A stretch of DNA of 64,000 nt, from positions 28,270,001 to 28,334,000 of the forward strand of contig CM060731.1 of the NCBI GenBank assembly GCA_030704615.1. Direction: 5' to 3'. How positions within the stretch are numbered: the stretch's first letter is position 1; each line of letters begins with the position of its first letter. A program made the translations under genes and the position numbers. The notes under the pieces were generated by a model. The model was not told the DNA's origin, ran no database searches, and saw only the letters and a program-made list of their open reading frames with translations. Source of the stretch: Takakia lepidozioides (taxonomy: Eukaryota > Streptophyta > Takakiopsida > Takakiales > Takakiaceae). Of the stretch, positions 29,977-43,134 are shown piece by piece.

Positions 29977-32900
29977 CTGTAGCACACAGAAAGGTATCGT
30001 TGCAAATTATCATAAAGGCTGGGTCTGTGGTCTCTTCCGAGCCCCATTTTTCTGCTCTGCTCTTCGGCCCTAATCCCCCAATTCTGCATGGTTTGGGATT
30101 CACCATAACTCGATTTGAAGGGCACGCGGGTAGGCAATCTTCCACATATCGAACTTCCAAGCCAAATCACCAAGACAGAAGATTCTAAGATGCGTAAAAT
30201 TCTCTATAAATTCTATCTCACTGAAGCTCCGTGGTCAGCCCTTTGGAGAAACCTCTACGAGATCTAGTTCCCACATACGAAGTTGTCATCATCAGGAATG
30301 GGCATCTGATTTGGAATAGGATGGTTGCCTTTGCAAACCGGAGTTTGACGGTTCCTGCTTTAGTTGGGATTGACTTTACTTAGAAAATGGTTGGCCCGAC
30401 CTCTTCTGCTACCGGTGTTACTCTCTGCTGGTCCTGCCAGCATTTCTTGGCTTGCCAAGGCTATGGTTGAGGTTTGACTGGTTGGTTTTTCTTTCGCCCT
30501 TTCCTCACCAATTGCTATATACTTTAGCTGTTCAATACGTGTTAACGAAACTCTCAAACACACATTCTTTCTACTTAGAATTCCGAGCGGATTCGGAAGA
30601 ATCAAACCACCCGGCTATCAATTTGTATGTGGGTGACAGAGATGAAAAAACATATTGAGGGATATACACACTCATAGAAGTGGCGGACTCAAGGGAAAAG
30701 TATGACCTGTGAGGAGGCATCCAAGAACATGGCCGCCGAAGATCGCTCTACAAACCTCAGACTAACATCCCCCGCACTTGCATTCTCACTCAGTTCCCCC
30801 ATATCGTCTCCTTCGCTCCCGGCAAAGTGCGTTCGTTCTATCGGAAGACTTTCGTTCATTCCGCCGGAGAGTGTCGTTCGCTCGACCAGGAAACGTCGAT
30901 TGGATGATGCCAGCCCGGATAAGAACATTACATATATTATTCCTATTATTTAGTTATTGACGTGTGACGTGTGAAGTGTCTGTTTAGGGCGGACCAGGCG
31001 GAGGCTCAAATCCAGGCTAGCTATATATATATATATTTTATGAAGTGGCCTCAAGGCTTTACAGTAGTGAACAGTGTTTTTTTGTTCATTTAAGAACTTG
31101 AGCCACGTTGGCTCCTGGCTGGCCTATGAGGAAGATCAATTGGCAACTATGTGGCATGTGATTTCGAACCGGTGGCTACTGTCAAGAATGTTTGATGAGT
31201 TTTATGCGAACTCAACTCATGTAGTGTTCGGTTTGTGGGAACGACAAGGGAGGTAATTTTTTCTCAGTAACAACGCGTTGCATATTGTAAAGCTTAGCAC
31301 AACTCTCACATGGATACAATCCATTGACAAATATGACTAATCTTGTCCAAGATTAGCAACTCTGCTCAAAGCCTCATGTGCCATTGCAAGAGGCGGTGCA
31401 AGTCTGCTTAAATGGAGGTGCATGACACGGATACTAGGCGGGTAAGCGAAACCTAAATGAGAGTTCCCTCCATAGCTTGACCCCTTGGCGAAAGCGGGAA
31501 GACTTTGAACCCAAGGCTTTGCTCCTTGCACTGGCACGGTGGTAGGTTTCTAGAAATTGAGACAATCAACATGTAGCCCAATGGTAATGGGCACATACCA
31601 CGTTGGATGTGGTTGTGGGTTCAATCCATGGTCTGGTGTGTCATGAAGGTGTCCACCTTTCAGCAGGAAGGTAGTAGCCTTGTGGTGAAATGACACCATA
31701 AGTTACGCTCCCTTTGGGAGGAGTCATATATATATATATTTAGAAATCGATAGGCAAGATCGTATGGATGTAACGAACCATGTGGCTTGTATAGGCGACG
31801 TCCTCATTGCAGCGACATGATGGCATTAGGGAGGGAGTAATGCAAAACAGTGCCATATTTTAACCCATAATTCCTTTGTAAATTTCGTGAGGCCAATTTC
31901 TGGATCGAAAAGTGGCCAAACTTTGCGCAAAAAAAAAACGCTGGTAATAGTGAACATTCTAGAAGTTAAAAATCGGTGGCGGGGAGTCCTAAGATATTAG
32001 TCTGGAGGCTGGACCTTTAAGAGAATAATACTAAATCTGCATCTTTAAGATTTTTAATTTTTCGTCTTTCTATAATTACATGTTCTTAAGGAACCTCTCC
32101 GAGAATTTCAAAAAACAAAAAATAATTTCCTTTAAAAATAATAATTATATTCGGAGATGTGGAAGATCCAATCCACGCACCTTCTCCATCATCAGTCGTC
32201 GTTATCATAACCCAGGTCGAATTAAGATTACTAAACATGATTACTAAACGCAAACGGAGCGCGGTTAGTGAGCATAAAGCGTGATTAGCGGGAGGCCTGG
32301 AGCAAAAAGCAGGCAAACGTATTTATAACACGCTCTCTGCATTTCGCGTGCCGTCTCCCCCTCGGCCTCACACTTCTGCTCCCTCCTTCCCCGTTTGCTC
32401 CGACCGCCATATCCATGCTTACAGAGCTTGGTTTCACCTTCACCTACTTGCGATATCTCTATGAATCGGATCCCCGTCTCTTCGACTGTGTGATAGATCT
32501 CTTCGTACGGAGTCTTATGGTATCTTGATCTCCTCACAGGCGCGGTCGCCATATCCATCGACCTTTCCGCCGGGATCTTCTGGAGATCGTTGTTGATCGA
32601 AGGTAAAGGTGAAAAACTAAAGAGAATCCAAAACTTCCTCCGGTATTTCTTGCGTTTTGATCTGTGATGAGAGTTCAGCTTGAGACTTTCTGGCCCTGTG
32701 TACTGGTGCCGAGTTTCTTCACCTCTACATGTAGGAAAGAGGTGAAGAAATCAGGATCTTGAGGAGGCGTTTCGTAGATTCCGCCAATCTCATTGCCTCG
32801 GGCATTGAGTTGTTTTGTGCAGCCGCCTTGTGCTGTTAGTGGTTTCTCTCGCAATCTCTCTCTCTCTCTCTTTCTCTGTCTCTCTCTTCACCGATCCCTC

Positions 32901-33498
32901 GAAGTACCTTGTCCGAAGTTTGACTATGGACGTAAACTCTCCCACTCTCCTCTCTCTCGCACTGTATTCACTAATAAAATTCAGTAGCGAACTTACCTCC
33001 AACAGATATCAGGGGAATCTGGATCTCGTGTCTCTCTGTGCCTAGTACATCTTGACTCTTAAGTACTAAAGCTCTAATCAAGCCCTTAGCTGAGATACAA
33101 TATCTATGTTTGTTCTCTTCATGAGTCTGAACCTAAGCTCTTTGTATTGTATCAGTAAATTCACTCGCTGTCTAGCATCCCATGGGTATACGATGTGGCA
33201 AAAGCAAACTTTACTAATTCCGTCAGTAACGTGTTATCTATCACGTGCTATCTCATATAGTATTTGAATGCTCTCTCCTCCCATGCAGTGATATCTTTCT
33301 CTAGCCGCTCTTTGTCTGTTGCTGGCTCTGGTTCTGTGTGTCTTTGAATCTCTTGATCTTTCACGTTATAGTCTTTCCTCTTTTCTTATGTCCTCTCTCT
33401 CTCTTCACGACCACAAGGCTACTCTCTTCATGAATAGAAAGTATTTGTTTGTCTTTTGAATCTTCACTAAGAAGGACTCCCTCTATATTGCCAGAAAA
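29977..33498. other. Intergenic region and TFIIA-L upstream region
   Basis: No well-supported gene. 31074-31250 has an open frame with SWLAYEEDQLATMWHVISNR, faintly like a Myb/SANT helix of Harbinger-type proteins, but too short to call. A SINE lies at 31567-31728. 32030-32280 is AT-rich. 32850-32890 is a CT microsatellite. The sequence just before 33499 ends in ATTGCCAG, a possible 5'-UTR acceptor, so the promoter of the TFIIA gene is probably between 32.3 and 33.3 kb. Confidence 0.35.
31567..31728 (+). mobile_element. tRNA-derived SINE, family B, copy 1
   Basis: A box TAGCCCAATGGTAATGGGC and B box GTGGGTTCAATCC, followed by a non-tRNA body (GTGTCCACCTTTCAGCAGGAAGG) and a TATA repeat tail. 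It matches 44097-44255 along its length, including body and spacing. Confidence 0.7.
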
Positions 33499-36400
33499 AT
33501 GGCATTCTTAAAAGCACAATTGAAGGAGAAAGAGATGGCAGCTATGGTTGATGGAGTATACAAGCATGTTATGGAGGATGTGACCAGCAACGTTCGGGCT
33601 GACTTCCAGAGTGAGGATGTGGATGAAGGTGTCCTGAATGAGCTGCAAGGGGTGAGCCTCGTTAAGTTGCAAGAGTGAAGGGGTACTAAACATCAGGCTG
33701 CAGGATTGCTGTTTGTACATCTCAGTGGAGGATCAATTTCTAATTACAGTAACACTGAGTGGCAGTTCCAGACTGTAATAGGTTCATTGGAGAAAGGAGT
33801 CTTGTTTTCTGATGATCCACACACCTTAAGCATTGCAGCTGGTCTGACGGGAGACCAGTCGTCTGAAGTTGTGATTTATATTCTGAGGTACATGCTTTAA
33901 TTGCCTAGGATGCAGAGCAACTGCAGCTTTTAGACATTGCAGCCTGTTTTAGTGCTTGGGATTTGGGTATAGCTCTCATGTGGCATATGTGGTTTTGTCA
34001 GTTATGGACGCTGAAGTTGATGAAGTACCCAGGGGCTCTGCTGTCAGGGACAACAAACGAGACACAACAGGCATATCCACCGTCAAAAACAGACCCTGCC
34101 CTTGCCACACCTGCTGCCTCTGTTGCCCCCATCAACATCACCCCCGTGCATGATCTCAATGTTCCTTACGAGCCCACTGAGGAATATGAAACTCCTACAG
34201 TGGAGATGTTATTCCCACCGGTAAGACCAAATTAGTTGTGTAGGACTTGGTATATACCACATTTGTATGCTCAGTCACATCCTTTAACCAGGGAGGCTTT
34301 TCACATTTTCAAGTTTTCCTCCAGCTTGGCCTATATGTCTAGCTATGGAAAAGTTTGGGCAACAATTTTATGGATGTTCCTGGTTAGTCTGTAAATGTAA
34401 CAGTTTCTCCAATAGAACGCACGTACTATGTAAGAAGTGTCAATAGTACGTTGTGTCTGACATATTTATCTGCCTCTAGCAAGGAAAGAAACAATACAAC
34501 AAAGGAACTGTAGCAGTTCAAAGATGTTTTCCTGTAGTGACAGCTTTTATGTAAATAGTGGGGTTGCTTTGCTTGCCATGTGTGTAGACACCTGCACAAC
34601 CCAGCAGTGATGAGCCTGTGATGTATGAGTACATGCCTTCAGGTCCTAGTGACTCATCTCTCCCCTCTGATGTTGGGGTGGATGGCCTTGACAACGAACA
34701 TGGAAAGCCAGCTCCCTACATGGTACCTCATTTCCAGTTTTTGTAAATCATGAAATTTTTCTCATTTGTTTTTCGTTGCTTATCTCATCAGCTCCACACT
34801 CCTTGTTATTGGCTTTGGTGGGAATTTATTCGTTCTTGTGTTCATTATGTCTGTTGGCAATTGGTCCATTTGTAACAGTTCCAGTAAAAGTGAGGATTTC
34901 CTCTTTTTTTTAAGGAGATGACTTCGATGAGGATCTTTCTAACTTGCTACTAAAGTACATTGCTTCTTTAATTGATCAGCTGCTGTTTCTTTCATCTGTG
35001 TACTCAGTCTTGTAGTTCTTCCATATTACACTGCTGTTTCTCTGCATTCCAGTCTATTTGCTTGTATCACCAGTTCTTCCTGTAAATATAACTTTTTCTG
35101 TGTGTATCAGCAACAGCCGACTGCCTGGTTGACTCAGAAGCACCGGTATATGGATATGAATGTTGGTGTGTATTCTCTCTCCCTCACTCTGTCTCTTCAG
35201 GGAAAACAGGCAAGCGCAAAGTGCTAGGTCTAAAATTATTCCACTGCAGAGGGATCCAACTCTGAGGTAAAAAAAACCGTGCTTTGTTGCATTATTAGAC
35301 CTGCCTTGGAGTACGCATCTGCAATATGGGTTGATAACTCCAACCAGGCTAAGTCTCTAGAATCCATTCAAGTGGGGTTGCTTAAGGAGTGCATGTCAAC
35401 ATGCTGCAAAACAGCCAATGTGGCTGTTCGGGGTGAGTTTGGCATCCCTTCCTTAAGCTCCCGACGAGATGAATTCACGGTCCCATGGTGGGGTCAGCTG
35501 CAACATATGTCCAACATCGGATATCCAAAGTTAATCGACTCTATATGTTGGAAGCAGGATTGCCTGTCAAACAGGCTAAGTCTTGGTGGAAGAGAGTAGA
35601 AGATATTCTCAAGGATCTGAAACTTAGCCTGCAAGTCTTGACCCTGCTGGATAAATCTGACTTAGAGGCTGTAGAATGAAGTTCGGCAGAAAACTTCCCT
35701 GAACTAGAGAGACGCTCTCTTCAAATCTATCAAGGGAATTATACCTGTACCTCTGTTTACCAACTTTGAAATTCTCGAGGCTGAGCCAAAAGCCTAGGCC
35801 GTTTTGGGGCCTAGTTATTGGGCAAACCACACACAGCAGGTTGATGCTGAAAATCCCGGATCAATTGTTTATTCCAAGGTAAGTCTTACTACCGGCATCA
35901 GCCCCTGACAAAGGTAGGTTCTGTCCCTTTGTGTTCCGTTCAAACTGGGCATGGGGTCAATGGCCACAAAGGTTACGGCAAACAATGTCTTATGAGTACA
36001 TTCTCTTAGGAAACGGACAATATCCAACTTCTGATACATTGTCCGGGTATTCTCACCAGAGAGTGACCCTCTTCAGCACATCAAGAACATTGTTCCTGCA
36101 CCTTGATCCACCAACTCTCAAAATCTCGAGGCTTAGCTCAAAGAAAGTTGTGAAGTTGTTTTATGGTCCTTGAATGTTTTTTATTTTTGGATTTCTTTCT
36201 TTTCAAGAGGGAAGGGGCAAGAACCCAGATTTACCTTTGTTGTTCGTAAACAGGGGAGACTACCTCAGCAAAAAGTATTGGAATCAATCTGGTCCCATGT
36301 TCGTAGGAGGTTCTTCAGAAAGTCCACAGGAGGAGCAGAGGCCTATGGTGACAGTGGAACTACCTGAGCAAACAGAGGGTCTGAAATGTGAAGCAGCTTT

Positions 36401-39400
36401 CCTGCATGAAGCAATCTGGTGAAATTATCTATTTTGCATAGTTTCTGTTGTTTGCTCGTGTAGTTCCATTGTCACCCTTAGGCTCCACCCCTCATGTGGA
36501 CAGAAGAAAACTTCTTTTCTTAAGAACCTCCTACGAACATAGGACCAGATTGATTTTAATGCTTTTGAACTGAGGTAGTCTACCCTCTTTAAGGACAACA
36601 AAGGTAAATCTGCGTTCTTCTCCCTTGAGTATCCCAGGACTGCTCTGGTTTAGTGGGGGGCGGGGTGGTCGAGGGTCGCGGCCCGCCCAACACCCTCAAC
36701 TGTTGTGTCAGGGTGGGGGGAACAGTCACCCAGGGCTAGCTGCTATCCTCTTAAAAATGGAAAGAAACCAAAAATAAAAAACATGCAAGGACCATAATAT
36801 TCCCGATTCCGCGTTCCTCCTCTGAGGGTAGACACGTAGAGACTAGAGACATAGGTGACTGGTTGTTTAAAGCTTCATTGAGGAAAGCCACCATGACAAG
36901 ATTCTAACATGTCCTTGCCAGGGTCAGGATACAAACCCAATCGAAGCTCTCTCTGACCCTGCCCTACCCTCGGGACCAGACTGAAATTTATACTCAGGGC
37001 ACCTTTGATCAATAAACAGATGCAGAGAGGAAAGGGAGATTGTCAATGTCCGATGTGCGGTGGCCTGAAGCAAATATCCATTTTGTCTGGCGTATTCTCA
37101 TTAGAGAGCAACCCTCTTCAGGACCATCAAGACCATAGTCCCTGCACCTCTGTTCACCAACTTTCAAAATCTTGTTTGAGCCTAAAGCCGTGACCCTGTT
37201 GTGGTGTAATTGCTGGGCAGCTCACATATAGCATGTTGATGCTTGTGTGAAGAGCTTTCTAGAAGAAATCTTGAAATCCTAAACAAATTGTTTATTTCAA
37301 GGTAAGTCCCAGTATTGGAGTGAGTACCTCATAAAGGTAGTGTCTGTCCCGCCCAAACTGGGCGCGGGGCCTATGGCCATAAGGCTACGGCAAACAATGT
37401 CTTATGAGTACATTCTCTCTCTCTGTGGCTGAGCCAAAAGCCCAGGCCCTCCTGAGGCCTAGTTTTTGGGCAAATCACACACAGCAGATTGATGCTTGTG
37501 TGAAGGGATTTCTAGAGGATATCTGGAAAACCCGGATTAATTCTATATATGGAGGTAAGTCTTACTACCAACGTCAGCCCCTGACAGAGGTAGGTTCTGT
37601 CCCAGCAAACCAAGATGTCCATGCTATGGGCATAGTGTGGATACATCAGAGATTTTCTGATGAATAGTGTGTAATGAGTAGTCTTCTGAAGGAGCAATTG
37701 GCTTTGAGAGGATCAAAGGCTTCTCAATTTGCTCCAAGACATGCCAAAAGCTGTGGCCTTGCTTGAGTCTGCACCCTGAGTAGTGCTGCAGGGAAGCTGT
37801 ACCAGTGATAAATTGTTGATGACATAAACCTCATGTGAAGGCCAGTCAAGCATTCTGTAGTGGCAGGCAGCCGTCCTCCCTCCTCCCTTTTCTGCTTGTG
37901 TCGAAAGGCTATGGCAAGCATAGATTTATGACAATCTCTCTCTCTCCCTCTCCCTCTCGCTTTGGGATCCAACATCTTGATTTGGGAATTTTGGGGTGGC
38001 AGCATACGAGGAGGTGGAGGAGGATACCGAGACTAATCCCCCACAGGGCCCAATCCCCAAGGTATGCATTCTGGATGATAAATCTGAGGCTACTTTTGAT
38101 CTGCATATTGTGAGCTGGACAACTCGAGTTTGAATTTGGCATGAAGATACAAACATGTAGCTCCTTCAATGCTAATATGCTTTTCCCCATAGTGGCACAT
38201 TGGACAGGGAAGGAGGAAGAGGAAAGGTGTTGAGTGGCCAAGCTCAGGTGTCGTCCAACCTAGTAACGAGGGAGGAGGGAGTAGTGGCCCAGAGGCTTTT
38301 CTGTGTCTTTCTGCCTGGACAATCCTCATATGGTGTTCACACAAAGAAGAATAACAGCCATACAGTATGATAGAAAAATCCAGGAGCAAGTAAAGAGGGA
38401 GCTCTTTCACAGCTATGGCCGCCTGTCTTTAGAAAGCAATGTCAGATTTCAATGGCAGCATTTCTTTCCTTGCTTGGGTGAATACCAGCTGCACGGCAGG
38501 CATTTTCTTTTAGTCTGAACACCATTTTAGGGGCATCATGCTTACCAAATCAAAGTGTTGTTTACAACTCTTTACGGTGATCCGTTGACCCTTACTGATT
38601 CTAGTGGGGTGCAAGACAGAAGTTTAGTAAGAGGTATCTATTGTTGCTTGACTAATGTGGTTGAAGAGATTACCCTCACGAGGTGAGTTACCCTAAGGTA
38701 GGCTCATCCCGTTATTTTGTCTTCGACTTTTCCCACCTTTGTGTCGAAATAACATGTCAGCATAGGCTTTTCTTCTTTCATGAAGACTTGACATTGTAAT
38801 TAAAACCTATTATGTTTGCGACAGGATTTCTTTACACTCTCGACTGGGAAGCGGAAACGCGAGGAGTTGGCATCTCCAGGTTATTTGTCAGGGAACTACA
38901 TACCTCAACAAGATGGGGCTGGGGAGTTGGACTTGACATTGTCTGCGTCGGTGACTGTCGCTCCCAATACTCAGGCAATACCCCAGAGTAGGGTTTCTCT
39001 TTTGTCTATCGGACACTGCCAAAAGATAGAGGTTGACCACACAGCTGTCATTGGTACATCCTCGTACCAAATCCAGGAACTTCCATATGAAAACTTGCAG
39101 CTTGGCAATAGTTTTGGCACTTTGAGTTGCGTATCCTAAGGTGTCATATGTTATTCTGGTTTAGTGTTCTGTTTGTAACACACACAAGTCCCTTTTACCA
39201 GGGAGTGTTGTAGGTTACCCATGCCATTTTTCAGTCGAGTATGCCAGAAACATACATGGATGTAGAACAGCTCCCTTGAGCTTTGACGGGTCTTTGCAAA
39301 TCCGTTTATAGGGGGTTCTACATTCTATTTGACACAGGCAAATGGCAACCAAATGAAGAGGAGAGATCCACAGAACGCCCATCTCTCCTACAAAGATGGA

Positions 39401-41595
39401 GCATGTTAGGCTGTGGACAGCGTCGCTGGATAGGTCTCTGACCCCTAATTATGGTGGTGTAAGTGAGCATGTAGACTTGGGCGGCTTGCGCTCTGACCCG
39501 GTTATTGGATGACTTGCAGACAACACATGTGAGCACCAAGTGGGTGCACCATGCATCAGGCATTCCTCAGCTCGATGGTAACAATGACAACTTCGATGAT
39601 GTAAGTTGCTGTACCCTCTAATTGTCCTTTCTGCTCTTCTTATTCCTTAAATGTGACATGTGGACAATTCCTTTACTAGTCATGCCACCTAGAACAAAGC
39701 TCATAATTTTTAGGTAGAAATCCTCTTTGTTTTTGTTTCCCAACGCGGAGCGCTGCTTTGCTTCCCCAAAAGCCTTTAGGAACCTGCATTTCCAAACCAT
39801 AACTGATTGACCTGTGCACTTAATGTGTTGACTAGGTTGCTGAAGAGGATTACAATGTGCCTGGGGAAGAAGGCAAGTGCTCCGTGTCCCCATTGTTTCA
39901 TTTGAAAAATCATAGTGCATGTTTTGCTAGGCAACATGAGATGACCTAATGCTTACAATAAGAAGAGCGTTCAATCCTCGGCAAGGATTAACTCGCCAAT
40001 GGTTGAAGCCTACTCTGCCTGAATAAGTGTCCAGATAGTTTGCTTTCGAAAGACGTGCACACCCTGTGCTGTTCAGAAGTTTAAGAGGATCAAGCTACTT
40101 AATATTTGAGGAAGTCTAGTCATACTCTTTGATGATCCCTGGAGAAAAGGTGAGATTAACTTTGCCTTCACAGACATCCCAGAACCAGCTGTGGAGGTAT
40201 TACCCAGTTTATGTGGTAGAAAGATCGGAGGCCTCACAAGGCCCTAGAAAGGGCTCACAGCCTTGTGATCTGACCTCTCATTTGCAGTATTGCAATTCTG
40301 AGAGTCAGCTCTCTCAATAGGGCGTTCTTCAAGTCTACAATTGACATACGAATATATGTGCATACTGCACATGGGGTTTCGATGGATGCAGCCTCCCTTG
40401 TGCATTTCACTGTGTGTTTGCGATAGTTAACAAGACGATGGCCATCATGAATTAAAACCATTATTTGTATGAAAACAGCACATCATTTTAAGGCAGTGTA
40501 ATTTTACTCTGCACTGGAAGAAGCTGAGCTCTAGAAGAGGAATCTAGAAAATTCATAACGTATGTACGACATTACCTACAAATCAATAAAAGGTTAGACA
40601 ATATCTTATCAACTCTAAAGTAAAGAAAATATTCTCTCTGACAAGGTTAGTCACATTGACAAGGGTTTCCTGTGGTTTACAGAGACCCAGCCAGCTAGTG
40701 ATGCTAAAGAAAAAGAGGAAATGGCGACAGACTTGGATGATGGGTCTGAGCCACCATTGAATGAAGCTGATGATGATGAGCCGGATGATTCCACCCAAGG
40801 GGGTGAGGAACTTCCAGTTGAAAATTTGGTTCTTGCTCAGTTTGAGAAGGTGCCTGAAACTAAACCCTGAAACCCTGTTGGTTTGCGAGCCCCATGTTTT
40901 TGCTCCAGCAGCACCATGCTTACTGGTCACATCTCATTTCCTTTTCTGATAGCAGTCAACATTGTCTCTCTGGTCTCGTCTTTGTCAAGTTCCCACAAGC
41001 TCTTTAATGTCATGGGTTTTCGCCTGTCATCTTGATAGGTGACTAGAACAAGGAACAAGTGGAAATGCATTCTCAAGGATGGTAGTATGCGCCTCAACAA
41101 GCGTGACTGTCTCTTTGTGAAGGTTGGTACCTCCTATAGTTTCACTTAAAGAGGAAAAGAAAAGATTCATGAGGAGCCTGACAGACTGGAACATGTATTT
41201 GTGGAGTCGTGTTAGGTGTGTCTAGTGTCTGTGTGCGGAGCAAGGATTCGAGAAGGAAGAGAAAGGAATATTATAATACCCATAAGAAGCCCAAAGGGCT
41301 TATTGGACGGGTCAGGAGAATCAGAAAAACCAACAGAAAGAAATGGTTGCTCTGATGGTAAATCTTATGCCCAGTTTGCATGGAGCTGAAACTGGAGAGA
41401 AATGTGCAGCCTATTTTTGAGGTCTGCCTGTTTCCATCTACTATAATTGCATGGGACAGGGACACAGAAAGGGGGGAAAACGAAATGAGAGCAAAGTTGG
41501 GGACTGTCACTTTGCATGCAGTCTTTGATACAAAGGGTGATAATGCCTTTTCCGTAACTCAACGGTTGCAGGCAATTGGAGAATTTGAGTTCTGA
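33499..41595 (+). CDS. TFIIA-L: Transcription factor IIA large subunit (alpha/beta precursor)
   Basis: Twelve exons: 33499-33651, 34002-34220, 34588-34722, 35111-35165, 38003-38061, 38825-38987, 39560-39600, 39836-39872, 40174-40196, 40685-40849, 41039-41122, 41572-41595. They give 385 codons, every splice phase agreeing. The N-terminal domain has VYKHVMEDV and LNELQG. HDLNVPYEPTEEYETPT is a plant signature. TGKRKREE and IPQQDGAG mark the linker. The acidic segment precedes ENLVLAQFEKVTRTRNKWKC and the final GEFEF, the conserved C-terminal beta-barrel. The protein pairs with the small subunit to stabilise TBP on TATA promoters in the nucleus. Length fits plant homologues (about 375). The donor after 39872 is GC rather than GT. 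No stops or frameshifts: a working host gene. Confidence 0.95.
35190..36160 (+). mobile_element. LINE fragments in TFIIA-L intron 4
   Basis: 35215-35690 matches the L1a region 19605-20075 (RPALEYASAIWVDNSNQAKS, SSRRDEF, SLQVLTLLDKSDLEAV) with small indels. 35700-35990 resembles L1a 20360-20680 and ends at the GGCCACAAAGGTTACGGC motif. Another piece of the CPxC…H region (damaged) is at 35995-36150. All are inactive and lie in the intron between exons 4 and 5. Confidence 0.75.
36196..36640. repeat. Long imperfect inverted repeat in TFIIA-L intron 4
   Basis: Left arm about 36196-36375, right arm about 36445-36640, loop about 70 bp. The arms share, in inverse orientation, CAGATTTACCTTTGTTGT, GACTACCTCAG, AATCAATCTGGTCC, ATGTTCGTAGGAGGTTCTT, GTGGAC/GTCCAC, GGTGACA.TGGAACTAC and GAGCAAAC. 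Mismatches and small loops are spread along the stem. No target duplication was identified. Confidence 0.8.
36960..37600 (+). mobile_element. Two LINE 3' copies in TFIIA-L intron 4
   Basis: 36970-37412 resembles 20745-21200 (CAGAGAGGAAAGGGAGATTG … GGCCATAAGGCTACGGC). 37429-37603 is almost identical to 20425-20600 of L1a, so it derives from a recent relative. Neither encodes an intact protein. Confidence 0.75.
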
Positions 41596-42839
41596 AGCGC
41601 TCCTCCTTATCTACAGTGGGTTGTTCTCTAGTTCCTAAAGTGCGCTACGGTGACATCAGAATCTAGTGATAGATTCGGCGGGCAAATTCCTGTTACAAAC
41701 TAGAAGAGCTAGTATGGCTTATGTGAGCCGAATCTGAGGGCTGTGGTGATCTTTTTGCTAATATGCGCAATAATAGAGGGACCCCAACCTCTTTGTATTG
41801 AAAGAACTTACTGCAAGTTCATTACTTGGCCAACACACTCATGCCTTGTAAGCAGGTGTCTGGTTACAACACTGCATGCATAACCAGCAGAGTACTAGCA
41901 AGTAGCATAAATATTGATCTGTAGGATGCGGGGTGTTGAAGTCAATAGTACCTTGCAATTACTCTGAGGTTGGGAATTTGCATAGAACGTTTTGCACCAT
42001 CGGACAAATATACTGTCAAGGATTCAAGGGATTCACTCTTGAAGTTAGAGAAACTCTGGGATGCAGTTTGAAGCATTCGGAACTTCAGTCTTGGGTGCCA
42101 CGGGCTAAACAAGGATTCAAGCATTGAATACCAGAAGGTTTCCAGGTGTATGAAGGAGAAATCAGGGAGACAGAAAAACTGTACTTTTCTTGCAGCAGGT
42201 TGGGTGGGTCCATGGAAAATGCACAATCACAAAGGGGGTACAGAGGTTGAGAAGAAATCCTTTGGAAGGGATATCCAACTGACTGCAGGAGCAACTGGCA
42301 GGAACTCCCACATTCAGCTTGTTATTCAGCAGCAACACAAGATGCATACTATCCTTGTCATCTCCTAGAGGACTGGCACCTGAAATGCATATGCATGTGT
42401 ACCATCTGTTCGATCTTTCAACATGATCCTGTGTTGTTCATGCACATCTTGGCATGATCTGGAGTGGCTTGCTTACTGGTCATTTCATTGTGGCCGGCAT
42501 TGCAGTTGCCGTGAATGCAAAGAATGGAATCTGTTGCAGCTTGCTTGCCTCAAGTCATGCAGAACCAAGTCTAGCACATGGGATCTGTATTTGCCTGGCT
42601 TCACATCACAATGACGAGAGAAGAGTAAATTATGACAACAGAATCTGGCTTTCCCTTGATCCATTTGAATTAAGTAGAGTCAGTATGCATAGGTTATCAG
42701 AGAAGAAGGTTGATATTGATTCAGTGTGCATTGGCTGCACTTGATTGAAAACCTTACCAGATTGCCTCTAGATCAGTCTTGGCAAATTGTTCTGTTTCAA
42801 AAGTAATGTGAAGGTCATATGTGAAAGTGATATGAGAGA
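41596..42839. other. Downstream of TFIIA-L, no gene recognised
   Basis: Contains the 3' UTR of TFIIA-L. Short open frames on both strands lack domains, splice logic or start context. Confidence 0.35.
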
Positions 42840-43055
42840 ATGAAATTGTACATTATGATGTCACAGAAAGCTCGAAGAGCTTATCGGACAAGAAATGAAA
42901 TGAAATGGTGCTTTATGACGTCCACGGAAAGCTCGTAGAGCTTATGGGACAAAATGGAAGAAAACATGAGAGAGGAACAAATCCAGAAACCACAATTAAT
43001 GTTCTAGCGATTGTCTATCGGACAAGAGAAAGCCAGAAACAGGAAGGAGCGGGGC
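42840..43055 (-). mobile_element. Minus-strand L2 LINE 3' end
   Basis: The complement of (ATTTC)n at 42893-42905 is followed by GGTGCTTTATGACGTCCACGG, AGCTCGTAGAGCTTATGGG and, at 42982-43020, a segment that is the exact complement of 26265-26295 (AACATTAATTGTGGTTTCTGG). It is therefore a short, 5'-truncated copy of the L2 family in reverse orientation. Confidence 0.75.
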
Positions 43056-43134
43056 ACTTCACAAGAGAAAGAGAGTGGCAGGGATGTGCACTGCGTCCCG
43101 TTTTGGTCGCCAGCTGTGGTAACTATACTATTCA

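Noticed and set aside
30702-30953. 83-codon plus-strand frame as a small gene
   Set aside because: Serine-rich, overlapped by equally long frames on both strands, with no splice sites or recognised motif.
31074-31250. Myb/SANT-like transposon protein
   Set aside because: Only a short SWLAYEEDQLATMW-type match; no flanking Harbinger sequence, so not called.
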